A stretch of 64,000 nucleotides of DNA from Stenomitos frigidus_A (GCF_963877135.1 NZ_CAWNSW010000017.1:1-64000), one strand, 5' to 3'; positions 47,320-56,264 are shown, counted from the first letter of the stretch. Notes: generated by a model from the sequence alone, not told the origin. Numbers and translations: made by a program.

Positions 47320-48293
47320 TTTCACTCCTTTTAGCGGCTGTAAAGAAAGCAGGCAGGCTCTGTAGCGATCGGTTGCCAGAAAGCAGAAGCCAAAGGAAGA
47401 CTGATTGCTGAGTGGGTGGTGACTTAGGAATATAGATTAAATAAGGTCGCATACCTGGCGTAGGGGCATGGCAATGCGATGCCCATGCAGGATGCCAAAT
47501 TTACAGATTATTCTAATTCACGCTCCCTAGAGAGTCTCTGAGGAGTAGTCATAGGAGCGAAACATGTGGTCAGTCGGCGCTCGAAACTCGCAAACAATGG
47601 TTGTCCGAATGCTTTGCCCTTATAGGTTGGGGATGCAAGCGGAACCTTTTAAGACTGCCCCTTCATCGGTGGATAGTACAATTTTCGCAGTGTCCCAACC
47701 TGACTGGTGCGATTAGTTTCTTTGCTGTGTAATTAATTTCGTGCAACTACTGAGCTGTCTGCTGGAGCCTTGCTTCCGCTTTGCGGTGGCTGATAGCTTC
47801 TGCAAATCTACGCGGTTATTTTTGAACAAGCCCTTAGCCTTTTGTAGGGCTTATAAAGCTTTAGTAAACCTGGCGCACTCGTTCTGGGTTATCGCTTTAC
47901 GTATCTGTAATTGAAACGTGTAGTCGTTCAAAGCCTTCATGAAGATAGCCAGTAGACCTCAAAAACATCAGGAAATTGACCTACAAGTGATGTAGGTTAA
48001 CCTAGCATCTGATTCAGGTCACCAATTGCACCCTGATCTTGTTCTTATACTGTCTGCGAACTGCAGAAACAAGATGTCTCTGCTACCAACTTATTCGCTA
48101 ATCATCCAAGGCGGACAAGTGTCGATAGCGATCGCACGCTGAAGGCTGTCATGAAACGATGCAGAACACAGCGGCTGATGAAGAGAACGTAATGGAACTC
48201 TTTGCGATGTTCTTTAGTCCTTCATGGCGGGAACACTATTAACAAGCAGCTGACTGAAGCCCACTCTTACCCGGAGCAACTGAGACGAGCACT
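47320..48293. other. Gene-free 970-bp region upstream of sigC
   Basis: No credible gene. Two structures stand out: GGGCAT ... ATGCCC (47464-47484) inside a TAGGGGCATGGCAATGC word typical of a cyanobacterial dispersed repeat, and a perfect 7-bp hairpin ACCTACA-AGTGA-TGTAGGT (47979-47997) about 300 bp before the sigC ATG. A long leader or several promoters for sigC would fit, as would an unannotated small RNA. Nothing decides this from the sequence alone. Confidence 0.5.
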
Positions 48294-49538
48294 ATGCCAG
48301 CATCTTCTTTTTACGCTGAAGCAGAATACGACGAGCAGCTACATGTCCAGGGTTTTCGACCAGGTGATCCCGACGAGGAAAGCACGGCAGATGATCTTGT
48401 GAGCATAGAGATGGAGTACGCTGACGCGGCTACTCTCCAGCGCAATGCTAGTCGCCGTACAACCGATCTGGTTCGTCTATACCTCCAGGAAATTGGTCGC
48501 GTTCGTTTACTCGGTCGCGACGAGGAAGTTTCGGAAGCTCAACGCGTCCAGCGCTACATGCGTTTGCTAGAGCTGCGAACAGAGGCCGCCGAAACAGCGG
48601 GTGGCCCCATTCAACTCTACGTGCAACTAGTTGATGCACACGATCGCCTTGCTTCCCACATGGGGCATCGTCCCTCTCTAGAACGATGGGCGCTTGAGGG
48701 TGGCGTTACTGTTGCAGACCTAAAACCTGCCTTGGCAGAAGGAAAGCGGCACTGGGCTGAAATCGCTAGCCTGACGGTTGACGAGCTGGAAGACATACAG
48801 TCCGAAGGCGTCAAAGCAAAAGAGCATATGATCAAGGCGAACCTGCGCCTCGTTGTGTCGGTTGCTAAAAAATATCAGAACCGTGGTCTGGAACTGCTCG
48901 ATCTGATTCAAGAAGGCACATTGGGGCTAGAACGCGCTGTCGAAAAATTTGACCCCACCAAAGGCTATCGGTTTAGTACCTATGCGTACTGGTGGATTCG
49001 TCAAGGCATTACACGGGCGATCGCGACCCAGAGTCGCACCATTCGCCTGCCCGTTCACATCACCGAAAAGCTGAACAAGATCAAGAAAGCTCAGCGCAAA
49101 ATCTCTCAGGAAAAAGGGCGGACTGCTTCCATTGAAGATATTGCTCTAGAGCTGGAAATGACTGCTCCTCAAGTACGTGAAGTGCTGCTGCGCGTACCTC
49201 GCTCGGTTTCTTTGGAAACCAAAGTGGGTAAAGAGAAGGATACGGAGCTAGGCGATCTTCTAGAAACTGATGATGTTTCGCCTGAAGACACCCTGATGCG
49301 CGAGGCACTCCGCCGTGATCTACAGCAACTCCTGGCAGACTTGACCACTCGTGAGCGAGATGTTATCCAGATGCGTTTTGGCTTGGGCGATGGGCATCCC
49401 TACTCGCTGGCCGAAATTGGTCGTGCCCTTGATCTCTCACGTGAGCGGGTACGGCAGATCGAAGCCAAGGCTTTGCAAAAGCTACGCCAACCCAAGCGTC
49501 GCAATCGTGTACGCGATTACCTAGAGTCTCTGAGCTAG
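48294..49538 (+). CDS. sigC: Group 2 RNA polymerase sigma factor SigC
   Basis: 414 residues of the sigma-70 family. Opening MPASSFYAEAEYDEQ, then RRTTDLVRLYLQEIGRVRLLGRDEEV (region 1.2), a long spacer, region 2 (HMIKANLRLVVSVAKKY, YRFSTYAYWWIRQGITRAI), region 3, and region 4 (RERDVIQMRFGL, SLAEIGRALDLSRERVRQIE). The N-terminal sequence is that of cyanobacterial SigC, not the housekeeping SigA. Group 2 factors take over in stress, carbon/nitrogen shifts or stationary phase. A strong terminator follows at 49646. Confidence 0.9.
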   Translation: MPASSFYAEAEYDEQLHVQGFRPGDPDEESTADDLVSIEMEYADAATLQRNASRRTTDLVRLYLQEIGRVRLLGRDEEVSEAQRVQRYMRLLELRTEAAETAGGPIQLYVQLVDAHDRLASHMGHRPSLERWALEGGVTVADLKPALAEGKRHWAEIASLTVDELEDIQSEGVKAKEHMIKANLRLVVSVAKKYQNRGLELLDLIQEGTLGLERAVEKFDPTKGYRFSTYAYWWIRQGITRAIATQSRTIRLPVHITEKLNKIKKAQRKISQEKGRTASIEDIALELEMTAPQVREVLLRVPRSVSLETKVGKEKDTELGDLLETDDVSPEDTLMREALRRDLQQLLADLTTRERDVIQMRFGLGDGHPYSLAEIGRALDLSRERVRQIEAKALQKLRQPKRRNRVRDYLESLS

Positions 49539-49645
49539 AGCACTGGTCAAGCAACCGGGTTTCTTCCAGCTGCGCCACCAAGGCTTAATGTGCCGAGGAC
49601 AGAAACTGGGTTTCTTGGCTTAAATGACTGGTATCTTAAATTACA

Positions 49646-49679
49646 GCCCTTGATCTCTATGTAGAGGTTAAGGGCTTTT
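49646..49679 (+). terminator. Terminator of sigC
   Basis: A 13-bp stem with two G-U pairs, GCCCTTGATCTCT (49646-49658) and AGAGGTTAAGGGC (49663-49675), loop ATGT, then TTTTGCTTTTGG. Between the sigC stop and this hairpin lie two copies of a GGGTTTCTT word (49560 and 49610), part of a dispersed cyanobacterial repeat. Confidence 0.8.
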
Positions 49680-49780
49680 GCTTTTGGCAAGGTCTTCCGC
49701 CAGAACCGCTATCGCCACACAATTCTCCATAGCACAAATTCTCAATAAAGTGCGCTACTTGAAAATCAGCGCGCTATTGT

Positions 49781-49799
49781 GTATCATTCTCATTAATGC
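49781..49799. promoter_or_regulatory. Candidate Fur box upstream of furA
   Basis: GTATCATTCTCATTAATGC, 22 bp before the furA ATG. Its complement reads AATGAGAATGATAC, a set of NAT(A/T)AT-like hexamers as in Fur boxes. It is imperfect. Fur autoregulation is known in cyanobacteria and makes the site likely. Confidence 0.5.
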
Positions 49800-49820
49800 A
49801 AAGTTATTGAGAAGAAGGCT

Positions 49821-50276
49821 ATGGCAGTTTCTTACACAGTCACTTCACTGAAAGCAGAACTGAATGAAAAGGGCTGGCGGCTTACCCCTCAACGGGAAAC
49901 AATTCTGCAGGTCTTTCAGAATCTGCAGAAGGGCAATCACCTAAGCGCCGAAGATCTTTATAATCTCTTGCAAAATGACGGGGAAGCAATTAGCCTTTCC
50001 ACCATTTATCGGACGCTCAAATTAATGGCGCGGATGGGCATTTTGCGAGAGTTAGAATTGGCTGAAGGGCATAAGCACTACGAACTTAACCAGCCCTCGT
50101 ATCACCATCATCACTTAATTTGCGTACGCTGCAACAAAACGATCGAGTTTAAGAGCGATTCCATTCTTAAAGTCGGTGTCAAAACGGCACAAAAGGAAGG
50201 CTATCACCTATTAGATTGCCAACTTACCATTCATGCCGTTTGCCCCGTTTGTCAGCGATCGCTCCTGCCTATTTAA
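49821..50276 (+). CDS. furA: Ferric uptake regulator FurA
   Basis: 151 residues of the Fur family. Winged helix with RLTPQRETILQVF and STIYRTLKLMARMGIL. Metal and heme/redox sites: the HHHH cluster followed by LICVRC (CxxC), and CPVC near the end. In Anabaena FurA is the main iron regulator and also binds heme. The ending HAVCPVCQRSLLP fits that paralogue rather than PerR or Zur. GAAGG lies just before the ATG. A minus-strand peptidoglycan-binding gene converges 42 bp away, as next to furA in Anabaena. Confidence 0.92.
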   Translation: MAVSYTVTSLKAELNEKGWRLTPQRETILQVFQNLQKGNHLSAEDLYNLLQNDGEAISLSTIYRTLKLMARMGILRELELAEGHKHYELNQPSYHHHHLICVRCNKTIEFKSDSILKVGVKTAQKEGYHLLDCQLTIHAVCPVCQRSLLPI

Positions 50277-50285
50277 GTTGGAGCA

Positions 50286-50305
50286 AGAGCTAGCTCTAGC
50301 TAGAG
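50286..50305. repeat. Overlapping palindromes between furA and the convergent gene
   Basis: AGAGCTAGCTCT (50286-50297) and CTCTAGCTAGAG (50294-50305) are perfect 12-bp palindromes overlapping by 4 bp in the 42-bp spacer. There is no loop or T run, so a strong terminator is not evident in either direction. Confidence 0.6.
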
Positions 50306-50318
50306 ACCGATTCTGAAT

Positions 50319-51239
50319 CTAAAAATAGCGCACCTGAGCATCTAACTTATTTGCTCGGAGCAGTGATGCTCTCGCCTCAGCAATGCCCTTTTCAGCAAAC
50401 GCTCCTGCCCAAACATAGCGACCCAGGTTAGAAGAGGTATACACTGCCCCAGGCTCAAATCGCCGCACCTGCCAGAGTATAGAGCTACTGCTTGCTGGAA
50501 CGACGACGACAAAGCGGTTGTTAACGCCAGCAACTGGGCGGTTACTGCTTGGAGGGATGTAACCACCGTTGTCATAAGATGGATAGCCTGGATCAACGGG
50601 TGGCGTATATCCTGCATTGACACCGCTAGCAAGAGCATTCCGCGTTGCTGAACCAACAATGCCATCGGCGGCAAGGCGATTGGACGCTTGAAATTGACGC
50701 ACAGCACGGTCAGTTGCTGGACCAAAGACGCCATCAACAGCGACATCGTAACCCAGATTTCTCAACTGCTGTTGGAGCGCACTAACTTGAGAGCCTCTGC
50801 TGCCGAGCCGTAATCCACCGCTATAGCTGATGTTTTGATAGTAGTTGCCGCTGTTGCTCGATACTGTTTGATTTCTGAGTGCTCGTTGCGTTGCAGATCC
50901 TGCGATGCCATCGACGGCCAATCCGCGTGCCGCTTGAAAACGACGAACTGAGGCTTCTGTAATAGAACTGTAAATACCAGTTGAACTGCGATCGAAGTAG
51001 CCTGCTGATCGTAATCTGTCTTGCAAGGTCGTAACGGAGGGACCCCGATCGCCCACTTGAAGTGCTGATGCGTGTCCAGCAACCGCCAGGATCGCTACGG
51101 GAACCAACAGCTGCAGCATCAGTAAGCTAGCTTGGCTAGACAATTGCTTTACATTCAACTGCTCAACATCCAACGTCAATTCGCTTGCCTCAGGATCGTC
51201 GTACGCGCAAGCAGTGTGCAAATAAGCAAAGGTTTCCAT
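50319..51239 (-). CDS. Peptidoglycan-binding protein convergent with furA
   Basis: 306 residues from the ATG at 51239, with GGGAG upstream and the start METFAYLHTACAYDDPE. An upstream extension to 51326 lacks family-like sequence. A hydrophobic signal or anchor (LLMLQLLVPVAILAVAGHA) is followed by two PG_binding_1 repeats (VGDRGPSVTTLQDRLRSAGYF and the LGSRGSQVSALQQQLRNLGY block), a Pro/Gly/Tyr linker, and a C-terminal SPOR-like segment (FVVVVPASSSSILWQVRRF). It probably binds the cell wall. Sequence and position recall Anabaena alr1690, whose transcript reads into furA as an antisense RNA. Confidence 0.88.
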   Translation of the reverse strand: METFAYLHTACAYDDPEASELTLDVEQLNVKQLSSQASLLMLQLLVPVAILAVAGHASALQVGDRGPSVTTLQDRLRSAGYFDRSSTGIYSSITEASVRRFQAARGLAVDGIAGSATQRALRNQTVSSNSGNYYQNISYSGGLRLGSRGSQVSALQQQLRNLGYDVAVDGVFGPATDRAVRQFQASNRLAADGIVGSATRNALASGVNAGYTPPVDPGYPSYDNGGYIPPSSNRPVAGVNNRFVVVVPASSSSILWQVRRFEPGAVYTSSNLGRYVWAGAFAEKGIAEARASLLRANKLDAQVRYF

Positions 51240-51973
51240 AAATCTCCCGAAAATTGTGATTGGCTGGCTTACAAACCGAGAATAGAAATTGATCCTAACC
51301 AAAATATTAGCTTTATTAATCGCCAAAGGGAAGGATCGGCAGCAAGATACGTTTCTGTTTGCTACCTATCTTTGAGGTTGCGGGAGAGTCGCAACTGCCA
51401 TGACATACTTTGGGCTTCAAACTATTGCTTGAAATGTCGTTGCCATGAGCGTGTGGGTTGCTAGCAGCAGACATTTCTTCTGAGGCCTTACTGACAGCTT
51501 CCTGAGCCTGGTGGCACTTATAACACCATGTAGTCGTTGCCTCAAGCTGACTGCTTATAAAGCGTTTATGCTCGATGGGAATGCTTCTAGTGAACCTTGA
51601 AGCGTTCTCAAGGAACGACCTGATGGTGAGAAAAGTCACTCACAGAGACGGACGATCGAGGCTTGGAGTCGTTGCGTTGCAAAGCCATTCCTTTAGCTTC
51701 GAGCAACGCCTAGCCCTTCGCACCCGACTCCGTTCGTGTCTGATCGTCGCAACATCGAATGGCTCGAGCCTAACCGAGCCTGCTTTTAAAGCAACTTCGC
51801 TTTTAAGGAGCCTTTAAAATCTGTCTAACGGTAGAGCCACACTCTTGAAGGTAAATGTGCTCTTTATTTTGTGTTAGCCTGAGAAAGAAGAACTATTTTC
51901 GGCTGTGTAATTCGTGATTGCAAGCGTCTCTCCGAATCTATACCTCTGCAACCTTTGATTCTGGAGAAAATTC
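51240..51973. other. Spacer between the peptidoglycan-binding gene and rbp
   Basis: 734 bp with no credible gene. Open frames at 51316-51639 and 51575-51817 have no recognisable family. Near rbp lies a hairpin AGAGCCACA / TGTGCTCT (51833-51841 and 51856-51863) followed by TTATTTTG, terminator-like. The last 110 bp probably form the rbp promoter and leader, with GGAG 7 bp before the ATG. Confidence 0.5.
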
Positions 51974-52279
51974 ATGTCTGTTTACGTCGGCAATCTGTCT
52001 TACGAGGTTACGCAGGAAGATTTAACTCGTGCCTTTACAGAGTATGGTACGGTCAAGCGCATTCAATTACCAACTGACCGTGAAACGGGTCGTTTGAGAG
52101 GCTTCGCCTTTGTTGAGATGGATACTGAAGTTGAGGAAACTGCTGCGATCGAGGCACTCGATGGCGCTGAGTGGATGGGTCGCGATCTTAAGGTCAACAA
52201 GGCAAAACCCCGCGAAGAGAGAGGCTCGTCTGGTGGTGGTAGCTGGGGCAACAAAGGGGGCGCTTCCAAACGCTATTAG
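51974..52279 (+). CDS. Glycine-rich-tailed RNA-binding protein (single RRM)
   Basis: 101 residues: one RRM (about 1-78) with RNP2 VYVGNL and RNP1 RGFAFVEM, then a short Gly/Ser-rich tail. Cyanobacterial Rbp proteins bind RNA and many are cold-induced. Some help place photosystem mRNAs at thylakoids. It is followed by rpsU 190 bp downstream, a pairing known from other cyanobacteria. A GC hairpin in the gap may limit readthrough. Confidence 0.95.
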   Translation: MSVYVGNLSYEVTQEDLTRAFTEYGTVKRIQLPTDRETGRLRGFAFVEMDTEVEETAAIEALDGAEWMGRDLKVNKAKPREERGSSGGGSWGNKGGASKRY

Positions 52280-52387
52280 TCGTTCTCACTCTAAGGTCGT
52301 AAACGGTAGGTTGTAGTCGATCATTGCAACAAGCCGTCGCTGACCATTAAGAGTCTGCAGCAGGCTAAGGACTTAACTCTAGCGTCT

Positions 52388-52414
52388 AGAGGGCATATCA
52401 AGCGATTGCCCTCT
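52388..52414 (+). terminator. Hairpin between rbp and rpsU
   Basis: AGAGGGCA (52388-52395), 11-nt loop, TGCCCTCT (52407-52414), a perfect 8-bp stem followed by GCTTGACAGCTGTTTTG. The T run is short and distant, so it may be a partial terminator that sets the rbp:rpsU ratio. Confidence 0.5.
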
Positions 52415-52466
52415 GCTTGACAGCTGTTTTGTAGAGATAGTGTCGCTAATTTATTGAGGGATTTAT

Positions 52467-52655
52467 ATGGCGCAAATTATTCCCGGTGAAAACGAAGGGA
52501 TCGAATCAGCGCTGCGCCGATTCAAGCGCGAGGTTTCAAAAGCAGGGATTTTTCCTGATATGAGAAAACATCGCCATTTTGAAACGCCGATCGAAAAGGA
52601 AAAGCGCAAAGCGATCGCAAAGCATAAACAGCGTCGCCGTAAGTTTCGCTATTAG
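52467..52655 (+). CDS. rpsU: 30S ribosomal protein S21
   Basis: 62 residues, the short form found in cyanobacteria. Contains ENEGIESALRRFKREVSKAGIF and a basic C-terminus (KHKQRRRKFRY). It helps base-pairing of the mRNA leader with 16S rRNA in the small subunit. GAGGG precedes the ATG. It lies downstream of the RRM gene and upstream of the DUF3134 gene, all on the plus strand. Confidence 0.97.
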   Translation: MAQIIPGENEGIESALRRFKREVSKAGIFPDMRKHRHFETPIEKEKRKAIAKHKQRRRKFRY

Positions 52656-52720
52656 TTGCAAATCATTTTTCAAGAACGATTCACCTAGTAGTCATAGTAG
52701 TAACGAACTATAAGGAAGCA

Positions 52721-52957
52721 ATGGTATATAATCCGTCACTTCAAGAAGAACCCCGGAATCAGAAAACACGGCTGATTCCTCCCAATCAAGTAGAACCGCT
52801 GCTTAGCTGGCTAGAGCAGAATGGACGGCTGATCTCGCGTGGTATTGATGCCGATCATGACAACGCGGTTGCAGATGAGTTGATTGACGAAATCGTTGAT
52901 ACAGGCGCATACAGCGATGATGACGACGATGATGTCGAAGATTTAGATGATGATTAG
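52721..52957 (+). CDS. DUF3134 family protein
   Basis: 78 residues, a small acidic protein. Family features: NPSLQEEPRNQ at the start and LLSWLEQNGRLISR in the middle. The C-terminus is a run of Asp and Glu (DDDDDDVEDLDDD). AAGGA stands 5 bp before the ATG. No known function. It is soluble, 65 bp after rpsU, so possibly cotranscribed with it. Confidence 0.85.
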   Translation: MVYNPSLQEEPRNQKTRLIPPNQVEPLLSWLEQNGRLISRGIDADHDNAVADELIDEIVDTGAYSDDDDDDVEDLDDD

Positions 52958-53037
52958 TGCCGCTTTTTTGAGTCTGTGCAAAGCGCTAGGCGCAGAAGAG
53001 GCGCTAAGCTAATACGAACAGGACGCAACAATTTGAC

Positions 53038-53079
53038 ACAATGAACCCACTTCCGGCATGTCGGAGGTGGGTTCATTGT
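53038..53079 (+). terminator. Long hairpin terminator after the rbp-rpsU-DUF3134 genes
   Basis: An 18-bp stem with one wobble (53038-53055 and 53062-53079; core AATGAACCCAC / GTGGGTTCATT) around a 6-nt loop, GCATGT. It is 80 bp after the DUF3134 stop. The perfection of the stem suggests a bidirectional terminator. Confidence 0.75.
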
Positions 53080-53301
53080 ATAAGGGGCAGTGTCGGTAGA
53101 AGGATCAGGTTGATCTTTATCCCAAAAAAGTTATAGAAAACTGCTGTTCAGAGGCTCGAACTACAGGTAGCCTAAGCATGAGAGTGACGAGATGACAAAA
53201 TGATCGGTGTTTGACCACGCGATCGTTAACAGAATCGAGGCAACATGCAGCCACAGACGGGATGTTGCAACAACACTTATCAATCAAGCCCATTACCGCC
53301 C

Positions 53302-53787
53302 ATGCTGAGACGTTCTTACTCTCTAACGGCACTTTTGGCTGCACTGGCAACACTCATAACTGTACTGGCGCAGGGGCAACCGCGTCCTGCTTTGACAAAC
53401 CCGGCAACACCGAAAAGTTTCAGCGAGCGACTGTCCGACTCCACTGTGCCCATTTGTTATATCCAGTTGGAAAATGGCCAATTAAGAGATCTCCGAGGTT
53501 TGTGTGGTAAAAGATTAAACAGTCCAGTCCGACCTGGAAGCCTTCAAAGACCGAACATACAATCTGATGTCGATGCAGAGGTCGATGAATCGGCTCCAAG
53601 GGCTACTCCCAAGCCTCAGCCAGCGTCCTCGCAGACAAACCCCACCAGCCCTTCACCACAGCCCACTGCTAGCCCTTCACCACAGCCCACTGCTAGCCCT
53701 GGCAACGTCCAGAGATTGCCTGCTAATCCTTCGACGATCGCTCCTAGTACACCGCATCCACTAGAGATTCGAGAAGATCGTGATTAA
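53302..53787 (+). CDS. Secreted Pro-rich protein with a CYIQ...LCG motif
   Basis: 161 residues from the ATG at 53302, which starts a signal peptide (MLRRSYSLTALLAALATLI, cleavage near AQGQ). The frame is open 19 codons upstream without a signal. A block VPICYIQLENGQLRDLRGLCG matches the one in the protein at 654-1001. The C-terminal half is low-complexity Pro/Ser/Thr, with a perfect 24-bp duplication (SPSPQPTA twice). Periplasmic or surface location is likely. Function unknown. It precedes a phosphatase-superfamily gene by 120 bp on the same strand. Confidence 0.7.
   Translation: MLRRSYSLTALLAALATLITVLAQGQPRPALTNPATPKSFSERLSDSTVPICYIQLENGQLRDLRGLCGKRLNSPVRPGSLQRPNIQSDVDAEVDESAPRATPKPQPASSQTNPTSPSPQPTASPSPQPTASPGNVQRLPANPSTIAPSTPHPLEIREDRD
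53647..53694. repeat. 24-bp tandem duplication in the Pro-rich protein
   Basis: Two identical 24-bp units, 53647-53670 and 53671-53694, encode an eight-residue Ser/Pro/Gln/Thr/Ala repeat. Being a multiple of three, it can vary in copy number without frameshift. Confidence 0.85.
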
Positions 53788-53907
53788 GGGACGATCGTAG
53801 CGAAATTAGCACGATTTAAGTGCTCCCGTTAATGCTTCCATAGCATTCGCTTAACGCATTGCTGATAGTGTGTTGAACTGTTCAGGCATTTCAAAGTGGC
53901 AACTGTA

Positions 53908-56148
53908 ATGAGCAGTAAAATCTGGCATGGGTTCAGTCAACGCACGTGGGTACAAAGCATCGCCTGCGCGTTTATAACAGCCCTTCATCAAGCGTATCAA
54001 TTCTGGAGCCGTCATGCATTCAGGCGTTTATTAGCTGTTGTCTTCAGCGCGTTTTTTCTCGTTGTCACAACCCATGCAGTGATCGCTCAAGGTTCAAGTG
54101 TGCCTAGACCCAAGGTTATTCTCATTTCATTAGACGGGGCAACGCCCGGTTTAATGAATGAATATTTAAAAACGGGTGTACTTGACTCCAACACAGGCTT
54201 AGGCTTACTCAAGCGTCGTGGTGTTGTCGCGCAGCGCAATGTCACGTGTAATCCATCCCTGACAGCGGCCTGCCACGTTAGCATCGGCACAGGTTCCACA
54301 ACGGTCAAAACCGATGTTGTGGCCAACAGTTTTCACCTAATTGCCAGCCCCTTTACCCGTAACGTCAGTGGCTTTGCTGCCCCCATTGGCGGCTACACCG
54401 TAAAACCCGTTGGCCCAGCAGCACAGCCACTCGCAGAACCAATTTGGGTGGGGTTGAGACAACATGGTAAAAAAGTGGTTGCAGCGACGTTTCCTGGTGC
54501 GGATGGTGCTGAGATTACCTTGGCTGGCGCAGGTACGCCTGTGCTTCAAGCAGCGACCGATCGCACCGTTGATTACACTATTCCCTTTGGAGCATTCGCG
54601 GGGCAGGGTGCCAAAGGCTTTAGCTTAACAGCAACGGATTTTACGCCTGCACCCGGTCAAACAATCGGCCAACTGGAAGCGGCTGGCAAAAAGTCTTATA
54701 GCCCCATCTTGCAAAAAACGACCCCTCTGGATACCTTTGCTATCGGCACTGTGAACTACACCATCCAGGTGGCGGCGTTGGATACCACGAATGATGGGAG
54801 CGGTAATTACGATACGCTGGTCTTTTTTGATGCCTCTACAGGCATTCAGCCAGGTCCGTTTAGCTTGCCTGCAACGGGGCCTGCGTATGTTAAAGCAAGC
54901 GATCGCGCCTCGGCTCTCTTTTATTTAGAAGGCAGCGCCACTAAAGCAGGCACCGGGTTTTACGTCAGCACGCTGGCGCCAGATTTGACCACTGTGAGAA
55001 TTGCCCGCTACTCTGCCAACGCGATTCCTCGCAATACGCCTGTATTGGCAGATGTCGATGACATCAATAATAATGTTGGCTTCTGGGCACCCCAAGCTGA
55101 TTTCCGCATTCCTGAGCGTCTCAGCCCTGGTTTTACGACATTTCCCGATGCTGACCTGGAAGCCATTTACGAAGATCAGGTACGCACCTTTGTGGCTTAT
55201 CAGACCCGTGTGGTCTTGCGTGCAATCGCCAAAAACCCTGATGCTGATTTGGTACTTGCCTATATTGAACAACCCGATGGTTCAGAGCACCAGTTCCTGG
55301 CGATCGACCCACGTCAAGCGACTAACTCAACCAATCCAAACACGATCGGCGCTGGACAGGATCAGGCGAAACTGGCACGCTACAAAACCTATGTTCAAGC
55401 GGCGTATCGCATTGCCAATCGTTCTGTGCAGCAAATCATTGACACAGTCGGTACAACTCGCAAAGGCACGCCCAAGAGCAATATCATTGTCGTTTCTGAC
55501 CACGGCTTTGCTCCCTTTCATACAGCTGTTGATTTCAACGCCCTGCTGAGAAAGAACGGCATTGATTCCACTAAGGTTCGTGCGATTACTTCTGGGCCTG
55601 CCGCCAACATTTACATCAATCTCAAAGGGCGCGAGCCTGATGGCATCGTAACTACAGAGGAATATATTGTGCTTCAGAAGCAGGTCGTCAAAATTCTGGA
55701 GGACTTTGTTGAGACCAACCCAAACTATACGAAGCGTGAAAGCAAGCCAATCTTTGACAAAATTCACGCTCGTCCCCTACCAAGTGATGTGAACGATCCA
55801 TCTTTTGGTTTGGGCACCAGCCAGTTTATTGGTCAAGATTCAGGTGATGTCTTTGCCACTCTCACTGAGGGTTACAATTTTGATGGCACCCAAGCACCTG
55901 TTGTGCCACGTTTAGGCGATGCACCAGAAACAACCCCCGTGCTTTCCGTGCCTAACTTCTATGGCGCACATGGCTACGATCCAAAACAGCTCAACATGAG
56001 TGCCATCTTCTTTGCAGCAGGGCCCAACATTCGTCGCGGGGATCTACAACAGGTACGCAATATTGATGTTGTGCCAACGATTAACAAACTATTAGGTGTA
56101 GAGTCTGCTTCAACGGTACAGGGAAAAGCTCTAAGCATTGACTCTTGA
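53908..56148 (+). CDS. Alkaline-phosphatase-superfamily phosphodiesterase
   Basis: About 746 residues. Start ATG at 53908 or in-frame GTG at 53896. A hydrophobic segment (LLAVVFSAFFLVVTTHAVIA) targets it to the periplasm or outside. The type I phosphodiesterase/nucleotide pyrophosphatase fold shows metal ligand Asp in LISLDGATPG, Thr nucleophile in NPSLTAACHVS, YIEQPDGSEHQ, VVSDHGF and the late His in GAHGYDP. Between nucleophile and the second metal block lies a large insertion (about residues 150-400). The substrate is probably a phosphodiester or organic phosphate. A weak Pho-like pattern upstream was not accepted. Confidence 0.85.
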   Translation: MSSKIWHGFSQRTWVQSIACAFITALHQAYQFWSRHAFRRLLAVVFSAFFLVVTTHAVIAQGSSVPRPKVILISLDGATPGLMNEYLKTGVLDSNTGLGLLKRRGVVAQRNVTCNPSLTAACHVSIGTGSTTVKTDVVANSFHLIASPFTRNVSGFAAPIGGYTVKPVGPAAQPLAEPIWVGLRQHGKKVVAATFPGADGAEITLAGAGTPVLQAATDRTVDYTIPFGAFAGQGAKGFSLTATDFTPAPGQTIGQLEAAGKKSYSPILQKTTPLDTFAIGTVNYTIQVAALDTTNDGSGNYDTLVFFDASTGIQPGPFSLPATGPAYVKASDRASALFYLEGSATKAGTGFYVSTLAPDLTTVRIARYSANAIPRNTPVLADVDDINNNVGFWAPQADFRIPERLSPGFTTFPDADLEAIYEDQVRTFVAYQTRVVLRAIAKNPDADLVLAYIEQPDGSEHQFLAIDPRQATNSTNPNTIGAGQDQAKLARYKTYVQAAYRIANRSVQQIIDTVGTTRKGTPKSNIIVVSDHGFAPFHTAVDFNALLRKNGIDSTKVRAITSGPAANIYINLKGREPDGIVTTEEYIVLQKQVVKILEDFVETNPNYTKRESKPIFDKIHARPLPSDVNDPSFGLGTSQFIGQDSGDVFATLTEGYNFDGTQAPVVPRLGDAPETTPVLSVPNFYGAHGYDPKQLNMSAIFFAAGPNIRRGDLQQVRNIDVVPTINKLLGVESASTVQGKALSIDS

Positions 56149-56186
56149 GTCGTTCTAAAGCCCTGCGATCGAGGTTGTTAATCCTC

Positions 56187-56217
56187 GCTGTAGAGACATG
56201 CTGTAGGTCTCTACAGC
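56187..56217 (+). terminator. Terminator after the phosphodiesterase gene
   Basis: Perfect 11-bp stem GCTGTAGAGAC / GTCTCTACAGC (56187-56197 and 56207-56217) with a 9-nt loop, 39 bp after the stop codon. Confidence 0.65.
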
Positions 56218-56264
56218 AAGGATTTCTATAAATGATTACTTACGCAGAAGAGATGCTCCAGCCT

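Noticed and set aside
51316..51639. 107-codon minus-strand frame with several Cys and His
   Set aside because: No signal, no family-like motif, no ribosome site. It overlaps the leader of the peptidoglycan-binding gene.
53828..53857. Pho-box-like TTAA words before the phosphodiesterase gene
   Set aside because: Octamers at 53828 and 53850 are 22 bp apart, but the middle unit and several positions do not match. Not better than chance in this AT-rich spacer.
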